Shown here piece by piece: positions 25,370 to 33,934 of a DNA stretch of 64,000 bases (its first letter is position 1; each line of letters begins with the position of its first letter). This DNA comes from DASWUZ01 sp036401375 (lineage in GTDB: Bacteria > Acidobacteriota > Terriglobia > Terriglobales > Acidobacteriaceae). The stretch covers positions 62,001 to 126,000 of the forward strand of contig DASWVB010000038.1 of the NCBI GenBank assembly GCA_036401375.1, in the 5' to 3' direction. Made by a program: the position numbers and the translations under genes. Under the pieces are notes generated by a model. The model saw only the letters and a list, made by a program, of their open reading frames with translations. It had not been told where the DNA came from and did no database searches.

Positions 25370-26314
25370 GTGACCGGATACACGCGCCAAGACGTCCTCC
25401 GCATCCTCCGTATCGACAGCCGGCATCTGCGTGCATGGGAGCGGGCTCACCTGGTCGCGTCCTCGGAGACTTACACCTTCCAGGAGCTGGGCTACCTGCG
25501 AAAGCTGCGCGACCTGCGCGCCATGCATCTCTCCCCGTCCAGCATTCGCGCGTCCGTCGATGCCATGCGCAAGGTCTCCGGCATAGTCAATCCGCTGCTC
25601 GAGGCAGGCGCGGCGTGTCACGGCTCGCGGCTGACCTTCCGCCACTCCGGCGCCGTGATGGAGCCCATCGCACGCCAGTTTGTCTTCGACTTCACCGCCA
25701 ACCGCCGGCCTGAGCAGAGCATCGCGCCGGCTCCGGTGACCTCGACCCTCGACGCGATCACCCGCGCGCTCTTCTTCGAGGCGGTGCAGCTGGAGGGAGC
25801 GGCACAGCTGCAGGATGCCGCGCGGATCTACTCAGAGATCCTCGACCTCGACGCCGGCCACGCTCCGGCATGCATCAACCTTGGCACTATTTACTACAAC
25901 CAGGGCAAGTTCCCGCTCTCCGAAGAGCTCTACCGGCGGGCCACGCAGTCAGACCCCGGCTACGCGCTCGCCTACTTCGACCTCGGCAACGCGCTCGACG
26001 AACTGCAGCGGCTGCCCGAGGCGATCGAGGCCTACTCGACGGCCATCCGCCTCGTGCCGGGCTACGCAGACTCCCACTACAATCTGGCCCTCGCCTACGA
26101 ACGGACGGGGCAGCGTCGCAAGGCGCTGCTGCACTGGACTGCTTATCTGAAGCTAGACAACACCGGCCCCTGGGCGAGCCATGCGCGCGGCCAAGCCCGC
26201 AAGATCCTCGACCGGGAGAAGCTCTCGATCGTGCACCGCTCCGGGCGCCCCGGCGGCCCGTGCCCCAGCCGCTCGGCCACTCAGCTCAAGCTCGCCTCGC
26301 CCGCTGCTGTCTAG
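25370..26314 (+). CDS. MerR-like HTH protein with TPR repeats
   Basis: About 314 aa from a GTG at 25370; frames open further upstream but no domain extends there. Residues 1-75 look like a MerR-type winged helix (YTRQDVLRILRIDSRHLRAWER, then TYTFQELGYLRKLRDLRAMHLSPSSIRASVDAM). The middle IARQFVFDF leads into four or so tetratricopeptide repeats: AAQLQDAARIYSEILDLDAGHA, CINLGTIYYNQGKFPLSEELYRRA, AYFDLGNALDELQRLPEAIEAY, and SHYNLALAYERTGQRRKALLHW. Such proteins occur widely in acidobacteria as hypothetical regulators. DNA binding and protein scaffolding are inferred from the domains only. Confidence 0.8.
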   Translation: MTGYTRQDVLRILRIDSRHLRAWERAHLVASSETYTFQELGYLRKLRDLRAMHLSPSSIRASVDAMRKVSGIVNPLLEAGAACHGSRLTFRHSGAVMEPIARQFVFDFTANRRPEQSIAPAPVTSTLDAITRALFFEAVQLEGAAQLQDAARIYSEILDLDAGHAPACINLGTIYYNQGKFPLSEELYRRATQSDPGYALAYFDLGNALDELQRLPEAIEAYSTAIRLVPGYADSHYNLALAYERTGQRRKALLHWTAYLKLDNTGPWASHARGQARKILDREKLSIVHRSGRPGGPCPSRSATQLKLASPAAV

Positions 26315-26434
26315 ACCCCGGACCTGCGACGCTTCCCCAGCTTCGTCTATTCGGGCCGGAACATCACACGCGGGATAAAGTTCTGGCCGCTTTGCTCGAT
26401 GCACCGGAGGAACAGGCATGAATAAACCACCAAG

Positions 26435-26739
26435 GTGGCGAATTTGTCCGAGTTCGACCCGGCGCAATACCTCGACAATGAGACCACGATCGCCGCCTAC
26501 CTGACTGACATTTTGGAGGTCAACGATGCCGATTTGCTGGCTTCCGCGCTGCGCGATTCGCACGCGCTCGAGGAATGACGGAGATTGCCGAGACAGCCGG
26601 AATCACCCGCGAAGCTCTCTACAAAGCACTACGTCCGGATAGCGCACCACGGTTCGATACCGTGAGTCGGGTATGCGCTGCACTCGGCGTTCGCCTTGTC
26701 GCGCAACCGATGCATCCCGTTTCGGAGGCCAAGGTCTGA
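26435..26739 (+). pseudogene. HigA-like addiction-module antitoxin, frameshifted
   Basis: Two pieces of one antitoxin lie in adjacent frames. The first, from GTG 26435 or TTG 26444, reads SEFDPAQYLDNETTIAAYLTDILEVNDADLLASALRD. The second, complete from ATG 26575, reads MTEIAETAGITREALYKALRP and DTVSRVCAALGVRLVAQP, a helix-turn-helix. The family joins them through xDIARARGM. Here the DNA GATTCGCACGCGCTCGAGG would need one extra A (GATATCGCACGC) after 26557 to restore that reading, so a single-base deletion is the simplest explanation. No HigB-type toxin is adjacent. If the deletion is a sequencing error the gene is an intact antitoxin of about 101 codons. Confidence 0.75.
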
Positions 26740-26746
26740 CGCTGGC

Positions 26747-28543
26747 CTAGAGCACCGGGGAATCATCCTTCAGCATCTGCTTGCGGATCACCTTGATGGG
26801 AGCAAAGCCCTGCCTCATGAACTCGTCGTGAAACTGCTGCAGGTTGAAGTTCGCGCCCTCCTTGGCCTTCATATCCTCGCGCAGCTTCATGATCTCGAGC
26901 TTGCCCAGCGTGTAGTAGAGATAGAGCGCGTTGTTGGTCCCGCGCTTGGTCTCCATCGTGCCGATCGCCCGCGACTGATATCCATCCGAGACGAAGAACT
27001 TGATCGCATCGTCGTAGCTCATCGCGCCGCCCACCCCGGTATGCATCCGTATACTCACCACGAAGCGAGCGTCCCGCAGCAGCGCATCCTGCAGCTGGCC
27101 TAGACGGATCAGCTTTGCCTCGCGCTCGTCTCGAGCACCCTCGCCCGGTTGCCCGTAGCCCTGATCGAGCATCATCTGCTCGCAGTAGTGCGCCCAGCCC
27201 TCGACGTTGGTGTTCGCCGAGAGCAGCTTGCGCACCTTGCTCTCTACCTGCGGGCTCCAGAGGAACTGCACGTAATGGCCCGGGTAGGCCTCGTGCACGC
27301 TGGTCGAGATGATCGTGCCGACGTTAAAGGCGGCCATGTGCTCCTCGACGCGCGCCGGCGTCCAGTCCTTCTCCGGCAGGGTCACGTTAAAGTAGGCCTT
27401 GGTCGAGTGGGTCTCAAATGGCCCCGGAGGATCCATCGAAGCCTGGGTGGTCGCACGCATGAACGGGGGCGTCTCTTCAAGGGTAGGCTGCACGTCGCTG
27501 GGAAGGGTGATGATGTGCCGGGCGCGGATGAACGCGATCAGCGATTCAAAAGTATCGTGGAAGGCGGGCAGCAGCTTGTCAGGCGCGGGATGGATGTTGT
27601 CGAGCTCTGCCAGCATCTGCTGCGGCGTCTTGCTTGGGTCGATCTCCTTGCCGACGCGTGCAAACTCCGCCTGGTTCTTGTGCAGGTCGTCAAGCGCGAT
27701 CTGCAGCAGGCGATCGAGCGGGATGTCGACCATCTCGTTGTAGGCGAGCGCCCTCTGGAATGTTTCGCTACCGTAGCGGAAGTCGCCGTTCGAGCGCGGC
27801 AGCAGGTCGGTCTTGATCCACACGCCATAGCTCTTGAGTGCTGCGATTACGGCGGCGTTCGTCTTTAGAAACTCCGCCTTGGTGCCCGCGTCGTCGGCGT
27901 CGGTGAAGGCGGACGGCACGTCGTTCTGGAAGAAGCCGACCAGGTCATCGATCTGCTCGAGCGCAATCTCGGTATAGACGCGCGGAGGATTTTTCAGGTT
28001 CCCGCGCGCCTGCTCCAGCTGAGTCGGGATCATCCGCTCGCGCTCGACCACGGAGCGAAGCCGTGCATTCGCCGGAGCAAAGGGCCGCTCCATCAGCACG
28101 AAGATCGAGTTGGTCGCGCCGCTGGAGTAGCTGTCCGGATCCTTCTCAAAGGGGCGCAGCACCTCCGATGTCAGCAGTGCGGCGCGGATGCTGTTCAGCA
28201 GGATGTCCCTGTCCGCCGCCTGGGCCTCGTCGAGTGAGCTGGGATCGACGGCAGCGATCTTCTTCTCCCAAAGGTGCAGGGCGGCTCGCTGCTTTTCGAT
28301 GGTTGCCGGGGAGTAGTCTTCCATCTTCGCGTCATACTCATGCAGCCCTGCCGCGGTGCCCGCCGTCGGCTGGTACTTAAAGTAGACCTGCTCGAAATAC
28401 TGGTTCGTCAGAGTTTCGAACGTCTGCGCCGAGCCGTCGGCGCGAACATTCTGAGCGGGAAGAGAGACGGGGAGGAGCAGGACTGCTCCTGACACAGCTG
28501 CGGCTAAGAGGGTACGCATATTCGCAGAGTTTATCTTACTCAT
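26747..28543 (-). CDS. DUF885 family protein, exported peptidase-like
   Basis: 598 aa from the ATG at 28543; a Met eight codons later is also possible. A signal peptide follows (RTLLAAAVSGAVLLLPVSLPAQ). The body has the DUF885 pattern, including YFNVTLPEKDWTPARVEEHMA, then the putative zinc motif HEAYPGHYVQFLW (HExxxxH-like with Glu) and EGWAHYCEQMMLDQGYG, and the late YDDAIKFFVSDGYQSRAIGTMETKR. DUF885 proteins are considered distant relatives of zinc carboxypeptidases, and some are annotated as peptidases; substrate unknown. It sits opposite, and divergent from, the ribH fusion gene. Confidence 0.88.
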   Translation of the reverse strand: MSKINSANMRTLLAAAVSGAVLLLPVSLPAQNVRADGSAQTFETLTNQYFEQVYFKYQPTAGTAAGLHEYDAKMEDYSPATIEKQRAALHLWEKKIAAVDPSSLDEAQAADRDILLNSIRAALLTSEVLRPFEKDPDSYSSGATNSIFVLMERPFAPANARLRSVVERERMIPTQLEQARGNLKNPPRVYTEIALEQIDDLVGFFQNDVPSAFTDADDAGTKAEFLKTNAAVIAALKSYGVWIKTDLLPRSNGDFRYGSETFQRALAYNEMVDIPLDRLLQIALDDLHKNQAEFARVGKEIDPSKTPQQMLAELDNIHPAPDKLLPAFHDTFESLIAFIRARHIITLPSDVQPTLEETPPFMRATTQASMDPPGPFETHSTKAYFNVTLPEKDWTPARVEEHMAAFNVGTIISTSVHEAYPGHYVQFLWSPQVESKVRKLLSANTNVEGWAHYCEQMMLDQGYGQPGEGARDEREAKLIRLGQLQDALLRDARFVVSIRMHTGVGGAMSYDDAIKFFVSDGYQSRAIGTMETKRGTNNALYLYYTLGKLEIMKLREDMKAKEGANFNLQQFHDEFMRQGFAPIKVIRKQMLKDDSPVL

Positions 28544-28702
28544 CCGCGCCAGAGCAGCCGGTATAGTCACAAGCGCCAGAGTGCTGGAGTTTCTATCGCA
28601 TCTGGAAGGGACTAAGATCGCGGCCAAGACGGTGCCCAGCCGGGGCTCGGACGTAAGCTTCCGCCAACCTTCAACCACACCGGTACCTGATAAAGTCAAA
28701 GG

Positions 28703-29671
28703 ATGATCAAGGGCATTACCATCGTGCGGCCAGCGCCTTCTGCGGACGTCTTCGAGGCGTTGACGAGCTTCTTTGCCGCGATGGGTCTCGAACCGGGCAA
28801 GGGCTGGCACGAGCCCACCAGCCGTAGCGCGCCCTTTCTCGCGCCCCTCGGCAACCTCGAGTTCGTCGATGGCACGCTACCCGCCACGCCCGAGATTCTG
28901 ATCGAGGCTACCGGCCTCGAGTCCCTGCACCAGGTCGCAGTGAAGTGGCTCTCAGGGCGCCAGAGCGGCGCAATCAGCCCTATCGAGGAGACCCACTGGA
29001 GGTCGCGCCTCTTCACCATCGAGCCGGTTGCGGGAGTTTACTTCGGCTTCTGGGAGTGGAGCGACCCGCTCGCTGGGCGTCCCATTGCCACTGAGGGCGA
29101 TCTCTCGGCGGCGGGTATGCGCTTCGCCATCGTGGTCTCGCGATGGAACGCGGTCATCACAGACCGCCTGCTGCAGGGCGCCTCTGACGCGCTGCTGCGC
29201 AGCGGCGCCGCGAAGGCAGATATCGAGGTTGTTCGCGTTCCCGGAGCGTGGGAGATTCCCTCCGCAGCGCGCGCCCTTGCCCTCGCCGGTAAAGCCGACG
29301 CCATCATCACTCTCGGCTGCCTCATTCGCGGCGAAACGGCGCACTATGAGGCCATTTACAACGAAGTCGCCCGCGGCATCGGGCAGTCCCAGCAGGAGAC
29401 CGGCCTTCCTCATGCGTTTGGCGTGCTCACCTGTGACACCCTGGAGCAGGCCCTCGACCGTGCTGGGCTGAAGGCCGGCAACAAGGGCTTCGAGGCTGCC
29501 GTGGCTGCCATCGAGATGGTGTCCCTGCATCGCAAGATTGCCTCCGGAGGTAACGAAGGCTCGGGCTCGCATAGGACCGCAAGTTTTCAGCAAAGTGGCT
29601 TTGATTCTGCGGCTTACGAGCAGGAGTCACCCCTGGGCAAGCTGGCGAAGGCTCCGCAGGGCCACCAGTGA
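28703..29671 (+). CDS. ribH: 6,7-dimethyl-8-ribityllumazine synthase with VOC-like N-terminal domain
   Basis: 322 aa, about twice the normal RibH. Residues 140-276 are a complete lumazine synthase: VVSRWNAVITDRLLQGA, VRVPGAWEIPSAARAL, ITLGCLIRGETAHYEAIYNEV with catalytic His214, and GVLTCDTLEQALDRAG, NKGFEAAVAAIEM. It condenses 5-amino-6-ribitylamino-uracil with dihydroxybutanone phosphate in riboflavin synthesis. Residues 1-135 resemble the glyoxalase/VOC fold (FEALTSFFAAMGLEPGKG, FLAPLGNLEFVDG, ILIEATGLESLHQVAVKWL, WRSRLFTIEPVAGVYFGFWEW), not part of ordinary RibH. A 45-residue polar tail follows the enzyme. The stop overlaps the nusB GTG by 4 nt. The extra domain's role is unknown; it may bind a flavin intermediate or cap the particle. 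Confidence 0.9.
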   Translation: MIKGITIVRPAPSADVFEALTSFFAAMGLEPGKGWHEPTSRSAPFLAPLGNLEFVDGTLPATPEILIEATGLESLHQVAVKWLSGRQSGAISPIEETHWRSRLFTIEPVAGVYFGFWEWSDPLAGRPIATEGDLSAAGMRFAIVVSRWNAVITDRLLQGASDALLRSGAAKADIEVVRVPGAWEIPSAARALALAGKADAIITLGCLIRGETAHYEAIYNEVARGIGQSQQETGLPHAFGVLTCDTLEQALDRAGLKAGNKGFEAAVAAIEMVSLHRKIASGGNEGSGSHRTASFQQSGFDSAAYEQESPLGKLAKAPQGHQ

Positions 29672-30090
29672 CGGCCACCGGCAAGCGCCGAAAATCCCGC
29701 GAACTGGCGATGCAGATGCTCTTCCAGGCCGACATCGGCAAGCAGAGTGCCGACGAGGTGCGCCAGACCTTCTGGCAGGCGCGGGAAGAGCTCGACTCGG
29801 AGACTCGCGGCTTCGCCGAAGACCTCTTCCGGGTGGCAAGTGTGCGCAGTGCAGAGATCGATGCCCTCATCGAGGGCCATTCGGCGAACTGGCGCCTGTC
29901 TCGCATGCCTGCCGTCGACCGCAACGTGCTGCGTGGCGCGGTGGCTGAGATGATCGGCTTTCCCGCCACGCCGGTACCCATCATCATCAATGAATCGCTG
30001 GAGATAGCCCGCCGGTACTCCGCTCCCGAATCTATTAACTTCCTCAATGGAGTGCTGGACGCCATAGCCCGGGCCCGTACCGCGGTCTGA
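29668..30090 (+). CDS. nusB: Transcription antitermination factor NusB
   Basis: 140 aa, standard length. All-helical RNA-binding protein that with NusE (S10) binds boxA in rRNA operons. Motifs: RRKSRELAMQMLFQADIG at the N-terminus, then ETRGFAEDLFRVA, WRLSRMPAVDRNVLRGAVAEM and the C-terminal INESLEIARRYSAPESINFLNGVLDAIAR. GTG start within the GTGA overlap of the ribH stop; the ribH-nusB pair is a widespread conserved arrangement. Confidence 0.96.
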   Translation: MTATGKRRKSRELAMQMLFQADIGKQSADEVRQTFWQAREELDSETRGFAEDLFRVASVRSAEIDALIEGHSANWRLSRMPAVDRNVLRGAVAEMIGFPATPVPIIINESLEIARRYSAPESINFLNGVLDAIARARTAV

Positions 30091-30315
30091 GAGCCGCCCG
30101 CCATGGTGCTGCGGTTCGGTACGCTCTCAGGGGACGGTGCCATACCCAGAGGCGCATCGCGGCCGCCATCGAGTGCGCTGATCAAGACGTTTTCTCCGGC
30201 CGTTCAGGTCATACCCGCGGTCTGTCGCACTCGCAAGCGCACGACTGGCATACGCAGCAGCAGTTTGCGTTCCTTTGGTATCCTTGCGGTGGTGCGCGAC
30301 CGAGAAGCATTCCGG

Positions 30316-30972
30316 ATGGACCCCCAGCCTCAATCACTCTTTCTCTACACACCAGGGCCTGAGCCCATCTCTCCGCTTCGGCGTAGCACGCGGGCGGACG
30401 TCGGCTACTCGGCTGGTCTGATCGCGGCGCTGCTCGCGGCTGGCGTAATGCTCTCCGGATGCAGAGCCACCTCAAACAGCGTGCCCGACGCGGCCGTACA
30501 GGCCAGAGTCGAGGCCAAGGAGAAGGCTGAGCAGCAGGCACACCTGCGTGACGCTACCCGGCAGGAGCTGGAGCAGATTCCCCCACCATCTAAGAGCCTC
30601 TACCTCGCCGTCCACAGCCGGGATGCCTGGGGAAATCCGTTCCTGATGGTCGGCCGCGACACGGTGAACCTGCGGGTCATCAACCCCGACGCTAACCCGA
30701 GCAGCTTCGGCCCTGGAGGGCTGTTGCGCCCCGCCAGCGCGCGCAAGCAGGAGGTGGACATTCGTCTCGCGGACCTGCCGAGCGCTCTAGGTGCGCTGCC
30801 CACAAACGCGTGGCCATATGGCCGAGTGATCGCGATTGAAGAGGGTGGGACCGATGTGAAGGCCGACCGTCCGCAGATCCGCCGCAATGTCGAAACGGCC
30901 ATTCAGACCCTGAACGATCTAGGCATCGTGGTCGACGAATGGACCGGCCCAAACGGCAGCCTTCTACGATAA
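30316..30972 (+). CDS. Hypothetical lipoprotein
   Basis: 218 aa from the ATG at 30316; upstream in-frame Met codons lack support. A basic/polar N-terminus precedes a hydrophobic segment that ends in a lipobox-like LSGC (AALLAAGVMLSGCRATS) around residue 49, suggesting a lipidated periplasmic protein. The helix AVQARVEAKEKAEQQAHLRDAT is charged and possibly coiled coil. The mature C-terminal about 100 residues (DAWGNPFLMVGRDTVNLRVIN, PNGSLLR end) show no known family. Preceded by nusB on the same strand, 225 nt away. Confidence 0.7.
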   Translation: MDPQPQSLFLYTPGPEPISPLRRSTRADVGYSAGLIAALLAAGVMLSGCRATSNSVPDAAVQARVEAKEKAEQQAHLRDATRQELEQIPPPSKSLYLAVHSRDAWGNPFLMVGRDTVNLRVINPDANPSSFGPGGLLRPASARKQEVDIRLADLPSALGALPTNAWPYGRVIAIEEGGTDVKADRPQIRRNVETAIQTLNDLGIVVDEWTGPNGSLLR

Positions 30973-31398
30973 AGCGTAAGAGCCATTGCGGATGACGCGG
31001 CACATGGCGTAGCACATACGTCAGATCCTGCCGAGCAGGCGTCCATCCTTTTCAAACGGCTGGGGCGCATCTAACACGATCCTGCGGAGGTCAGGGTGAC
31101 CGGGATTGAGTATCCAATTTATTTTCTGCCGCTGCTAGAGCCGATGGCACGATCAGGACTGCGGCCTTCCGTTCTCGCGAATGCTTCGCCATTTACCATC
31201 TTGTCGCCTATATCAGCGCCATTAGCGGGATCAGCAACGCCTCACGTGCGAGGCGTAAGTACATGACGGGTTACTCGAGGTCTGAGTATCCTCCGTCAAA
31301 GGGCTGTATAGTTGTGGAGTACGGGTAGCATCCTGAGGCCGCACACTTTTTCCTCAACAGGAATGAAGACGCCGCCGGGGAGCTGCACTGGAGATCTG
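30973..31398. other. Intergenic region before panB
   Basis: About 425 nt without a supported gene. A stem CGCCTC-ACGTGC-GAGGCG (about 31240-31257) is the only clear secondary structure and may terminate or attenuate upstream transcription, but no T-run follows. No riboswitch of known type was recognised. Confidence 0.35.
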
Positions 31399-32295
31399 AT
31401 GAGCGTCACTACCCTCCCAAGTGCGCCTGCGTCTGCAGGCTTGAAAGTCACAGTCCAAACCCTTCTAGAGAAGAAGCAGACCGGTAGGCCGATCACGGCC
31501 CTTACTGCCTACGACTACGCCACTGCGCGGCTGGTGGACGAGGCCGGGATCGATATGGTTCTGGTGGGCGATTCGCTGGCCATGGTGGTGCTTGGCTATG
31601 ACAGTACCCTGCCGGTCACCGTCGACGAGATGCTGCACCATACGCGCGCGGTTCGACGAGCTGTGAGGCGGGCTGTCGTGGTCGCCGACATGCCCTATGG
31701 CAGCTACCACGCCGACGAGCAGATGGGCGTTGCGAACGCAGTCCGATTCATCAAGGAAGCGGGCGCTGAGGCGGTCAAAGTCGAGGGTGGAGCGAACCGC
31801 GTGGGGCTCGTCGCGCGGCTCACCGACGCTGAGATTCCCGTCTTCGGGCACCTCGGACTCACGCCGCAGTCGATCAACCGCATGGGTGGATACAAGGTGC
31901 AGGGCAAGTCCGCCTCGCACGCCGATCGCCTGCTCAAAGATGCCCTGGCGCTTGAACGGGCTGGCGCGGCCGCCATCGTGCTCGAGGGCATTCCGCGCGA
32001 GGTCGCGCTGCGCATCACCTCCGAGCTGAGCGTGCCGACGATCGGGATCGGCGCCGGACCGGACTGCGACGGCCAGATTCTGGTGATTCACGACCTGGTG
32101 GGCCTGAGCTTCAACAAGCCGGCAAAGTTTGTGCGGCAGTATGCCGACGCGGCGTCGCTGTATCGGACCGCCATAGCGGGTTTTCGCAAGGACGTCGAGG
32201 CCCACTCGTTCCCCAACGAAGCGGAGAGCTACCATCTTTCGCGCGAGACCCGGGCTGACTTCGAAGCCGTCTCTCCTGCCCGCCGGAAGGCCTGA
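31399..32295 (+). CDS. panB: 3-methyl-2-oxobutanoate hydroxymethyltransferase
   Basis: 298 aa from the ATG at 31399 (GGAG 5 nt upstream); an open upstream stretch of 29 codons is not family sequence. First committed enzyme of pantothenate synthesis: transfers a hydroxymethyl from methylene-THF to 2-oxoisovalerate. Motifs: ITALTAYDYATARLVDEAGIDMVLVGDSLAMV (Mg and substrate), TLPVTVDEMLHHTRAVRR, SINRMGGYKVQGK, ALALERAGAAAIVLEG and ITSELSVPTIGIGAGPDCDGQ. Decameric barrel enzyme, cytoplasmic. Followed 20 nt later by panC. Confidence 0.96.
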   Translation: MSVTTLPSAPASAGLKVTVQTLLEKKQTGRPITALTAYDYATARLVDEAGIDMVLVGDSLAMVVLGYDSTLPVTVDEMLHHTRAVRRAVRRAVVVADMPYGSYHADEQMGVANAVRFIKEAGAEAVKVEGGANRVGLVARLTDAEIPVFGHLGLTPQSINRMGGYKVQGKSASHADRLLKDALALERAGAAAIVLEGIPREVALRITSELSVPTIGIGAGPDCDGQILVIHDLVGLSFNKPAKFVRQYADAASLYRTAIAGFRKDVEAHSFPNEAESYHLSRETRADFEAVSPARRKA

Positions 32296-32315
32296 GGGCG
32301 AGCGCGCCAATCTTG

Positions 32316-33218
32316 ATGCTCATCCTGAAGACCATTGCAGAGATGCGGGCGGCACGAAGCGATCTGCGGTGCGATCTGGGCCGTAATCTGGGCCGCGAAG
32401 GCAAGACTCTCGGCCTGGTGCCGACCATGGGCGCGCTGCACGCCGGGCACCTCTCGCTGGTGGCGGCCGCGCGCGCGAGCTGCGATGCGGTGGTGGTGAG
32501 CATCTTCGTCAACCCGGCGCAGTTCGGCCCCAACGAGGACTTGGCCCGCTATCCCCGCACTTTTGAGGCCGATTGCGCCCTGCTGCTGGAGGCTGGGGCG
32601 GATATCGTCTTCGCCCCACCGGTCCAGGAGATGTACCCCGCCACCGGCGCCCCTCAGACCGGTTCGACGGCCCCGCACCTCCCAGCTACGTACGTCACCG
32701 TCGAGGGAGTCAGCGAGCGGCTCGACGGCGCATCGCGGCCCGGGCACTTTCGCGGAGTATCGACCGTCGTGTCGAAGCTCTTTCACATCGCCGCACCCGA
32801 CCGGGCCTTCTTCGGACAGAAGGACGCGGCCCAGGTGGCAGTATTGCGGAAGATGGTGGCCGATCTAAATTTTGACGTGGAGATGGTGGTCTGCCCCATC
32901 GTGCGGGATGCCGATGGGCTGGCCTTGAGCTCGCGCAACCGCTACTTGACCCTGGAGGAGCGCCGTTCTGCGCTGGTGCTTCATCGCGCACTCGGGCGTG
33001 TCGAGGAAGTTGCTGCTGGCGGGGAGACCTCGGCGGCCGCGCTCATCGAAGTGGGGTGCGAAGTCCTCGCACAGGAACCCGGGGTGAGGCTGGACTACTT
33101 CTCCGTGGTGGATCGAGACACGCTGCTGCCGGTCCAGACTGCGGGTCGTGGCACGCTGGTCGCGGTGGCGGCATTTGTCGGGACAACACGCCTGATCGAC
33201 AACGTTCTGCTGCTGTAG
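32316..33218 (+). CDS. panC: Pantoate--beta-alanine ligase
   Basis: 300 aa. ATP-dependent ligation of pantoate and beta-alanine to pantothenate. Nucleotidyl-transferase motifs: LVPTMGALHAGHLSLV (HIGH-like HAGH), SIFVNPAQFGPNEDL, RPGHFRGVSTVVSKLFHI, FFGQKDAAQVAVLRKMVADL, and ALSSRNRYLTLEERRSA (KMSKS-like). Start taken at ATG 32316; a TTG lies just before it. The N-terminal 28 residues include a stretch (RAARSDLRCDLGRNLGREG) longer than usual. Forms an operon with panB. Confidence 0.96.
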   Translation: MLILKTIAEMRAARSDLRCDLGRNLGREGKTLGLVPTMGALHAGHLSLVAAARASCDAVVVSIFVNPAQFGPNEDLARYPRTFEADCALLLEAGADIVFAPPVQEMYPATGAPQTGSTAPHLPATYVTVEGVSERLDGASRPGHFRGVSTVVSKLFHIAAPDRAFFGQKDAAQVAVLRKMVADLNFDVEMVVCPIVRDADGLALSSRNRYLTLEERRSALVLHRALGRVEEVAAGGETSAAALIEVGCEVLAQEPGVRLDYFSVVDRDTLLPVQTAGRGTLVAVAAFVGTTRLIDNVLLL

Positions 33219-33262
33219 GGTGCCGGACCCGGCAGCCTCAAGCCGGCAGCCAGAGCTGCTAC

Positions 33263-33883
33263 TTAAGCCGGTGGGCCGTGGTGATCCTCTGCACCCCCTA
33301 CCTCAGGAGGCGCTGCGAAGGCGGCGGGCATCGACTGGCCGCGGTGGCAGGTGCCGCAGGAGACCGGCGGCGCCGGGTGGTCGGCGTGGTCGGGATCCAC
33401 GATCTGGGTGAGGTACTTCTCATTGATGTCGCGGGTCATCCGCATCATGACGCGGGCGGTGTTCTTCTCCGGCTTGGCGTCAGAGGCGAAGTTAAGACGA
33501 TGGGTCGCCGGATCGGTCGCATGGCAGAACTCGCACTCCACACCGACCTGCGCCTCAAAGGTATGCATGATCCTGATGAGCTCTGGACCGGAGATGTCCT
33601 TAGGCAGAATCTGGAGATTGGTAGGCCTCGGCATGGGCCCGTGTGCCCGCGGCGGAGGCGCACCCTGTGGAGCGGCTGACGGCGCCGCGGCTGAACCTGC
33701 CGCTGGGCTCGGTGGGGGAGTGTCCTGGGCCCGTGCGGTGGAGCGAGGCGCCAGCAGCAGGACAGCGAACGGCAACGCCAGAATTACGACAAGAGGACGA
33801 GGGAGGGCGGTAAGGACTCTCTTCTGCACTACTGGCTCCTGAAAAGCGGAAGGATGCTGGGGCTGGTGGATGTTCAGCCGCAT
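33263..33883 (-). CDS. Exported c-type cytochrome (reaction-centre cytochrome-like)
   Basis: 206 aa. A hydrophobic segment (RPLVVILALPFAVLLLAPRS) within residues 28-50 acts as signal peptide, then a 35-residue Ala/Pro-rich linker. The mature domain starts NLQILPKDISGPELIRIMHTFE and holds two haem-type motifs: CEFCHA and CGTCHR. The pattern recalls the acidobacterial CytoC_RC-type proteins, in which the two CxxCH are spaced by about 55 residues with a Met-rich helix (VMMRMTRDIN). Electron-carrier role in periplasm is inferred. No partner gene is adjacent. Confidence 0.82.
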   Translation of the reverse strand: MRLNIHQPQHPSAFQEPVVQKRVLTALPRPLVVILALPFAVLLLAPRSTARAQDTPPPSPAAGSAAAPSAAPQGAPPPRAHGPMPRPTNLQILPKDISGPELIRIMHTFEAQVGVECEFCHATDPATHRLNFASDAKPEKNTARVMMRMTRDINEKYLTQIVDPDHADHPAPPVSCGTCHRGQSMPAAFAAPPEVGGAEDHHGPPA

Positions 33884-33934
33884 TCTAGTTCATTTCTCAA
33901 GCAGGATGCTTTCGGTAGACGGGCGTGGATGCGT

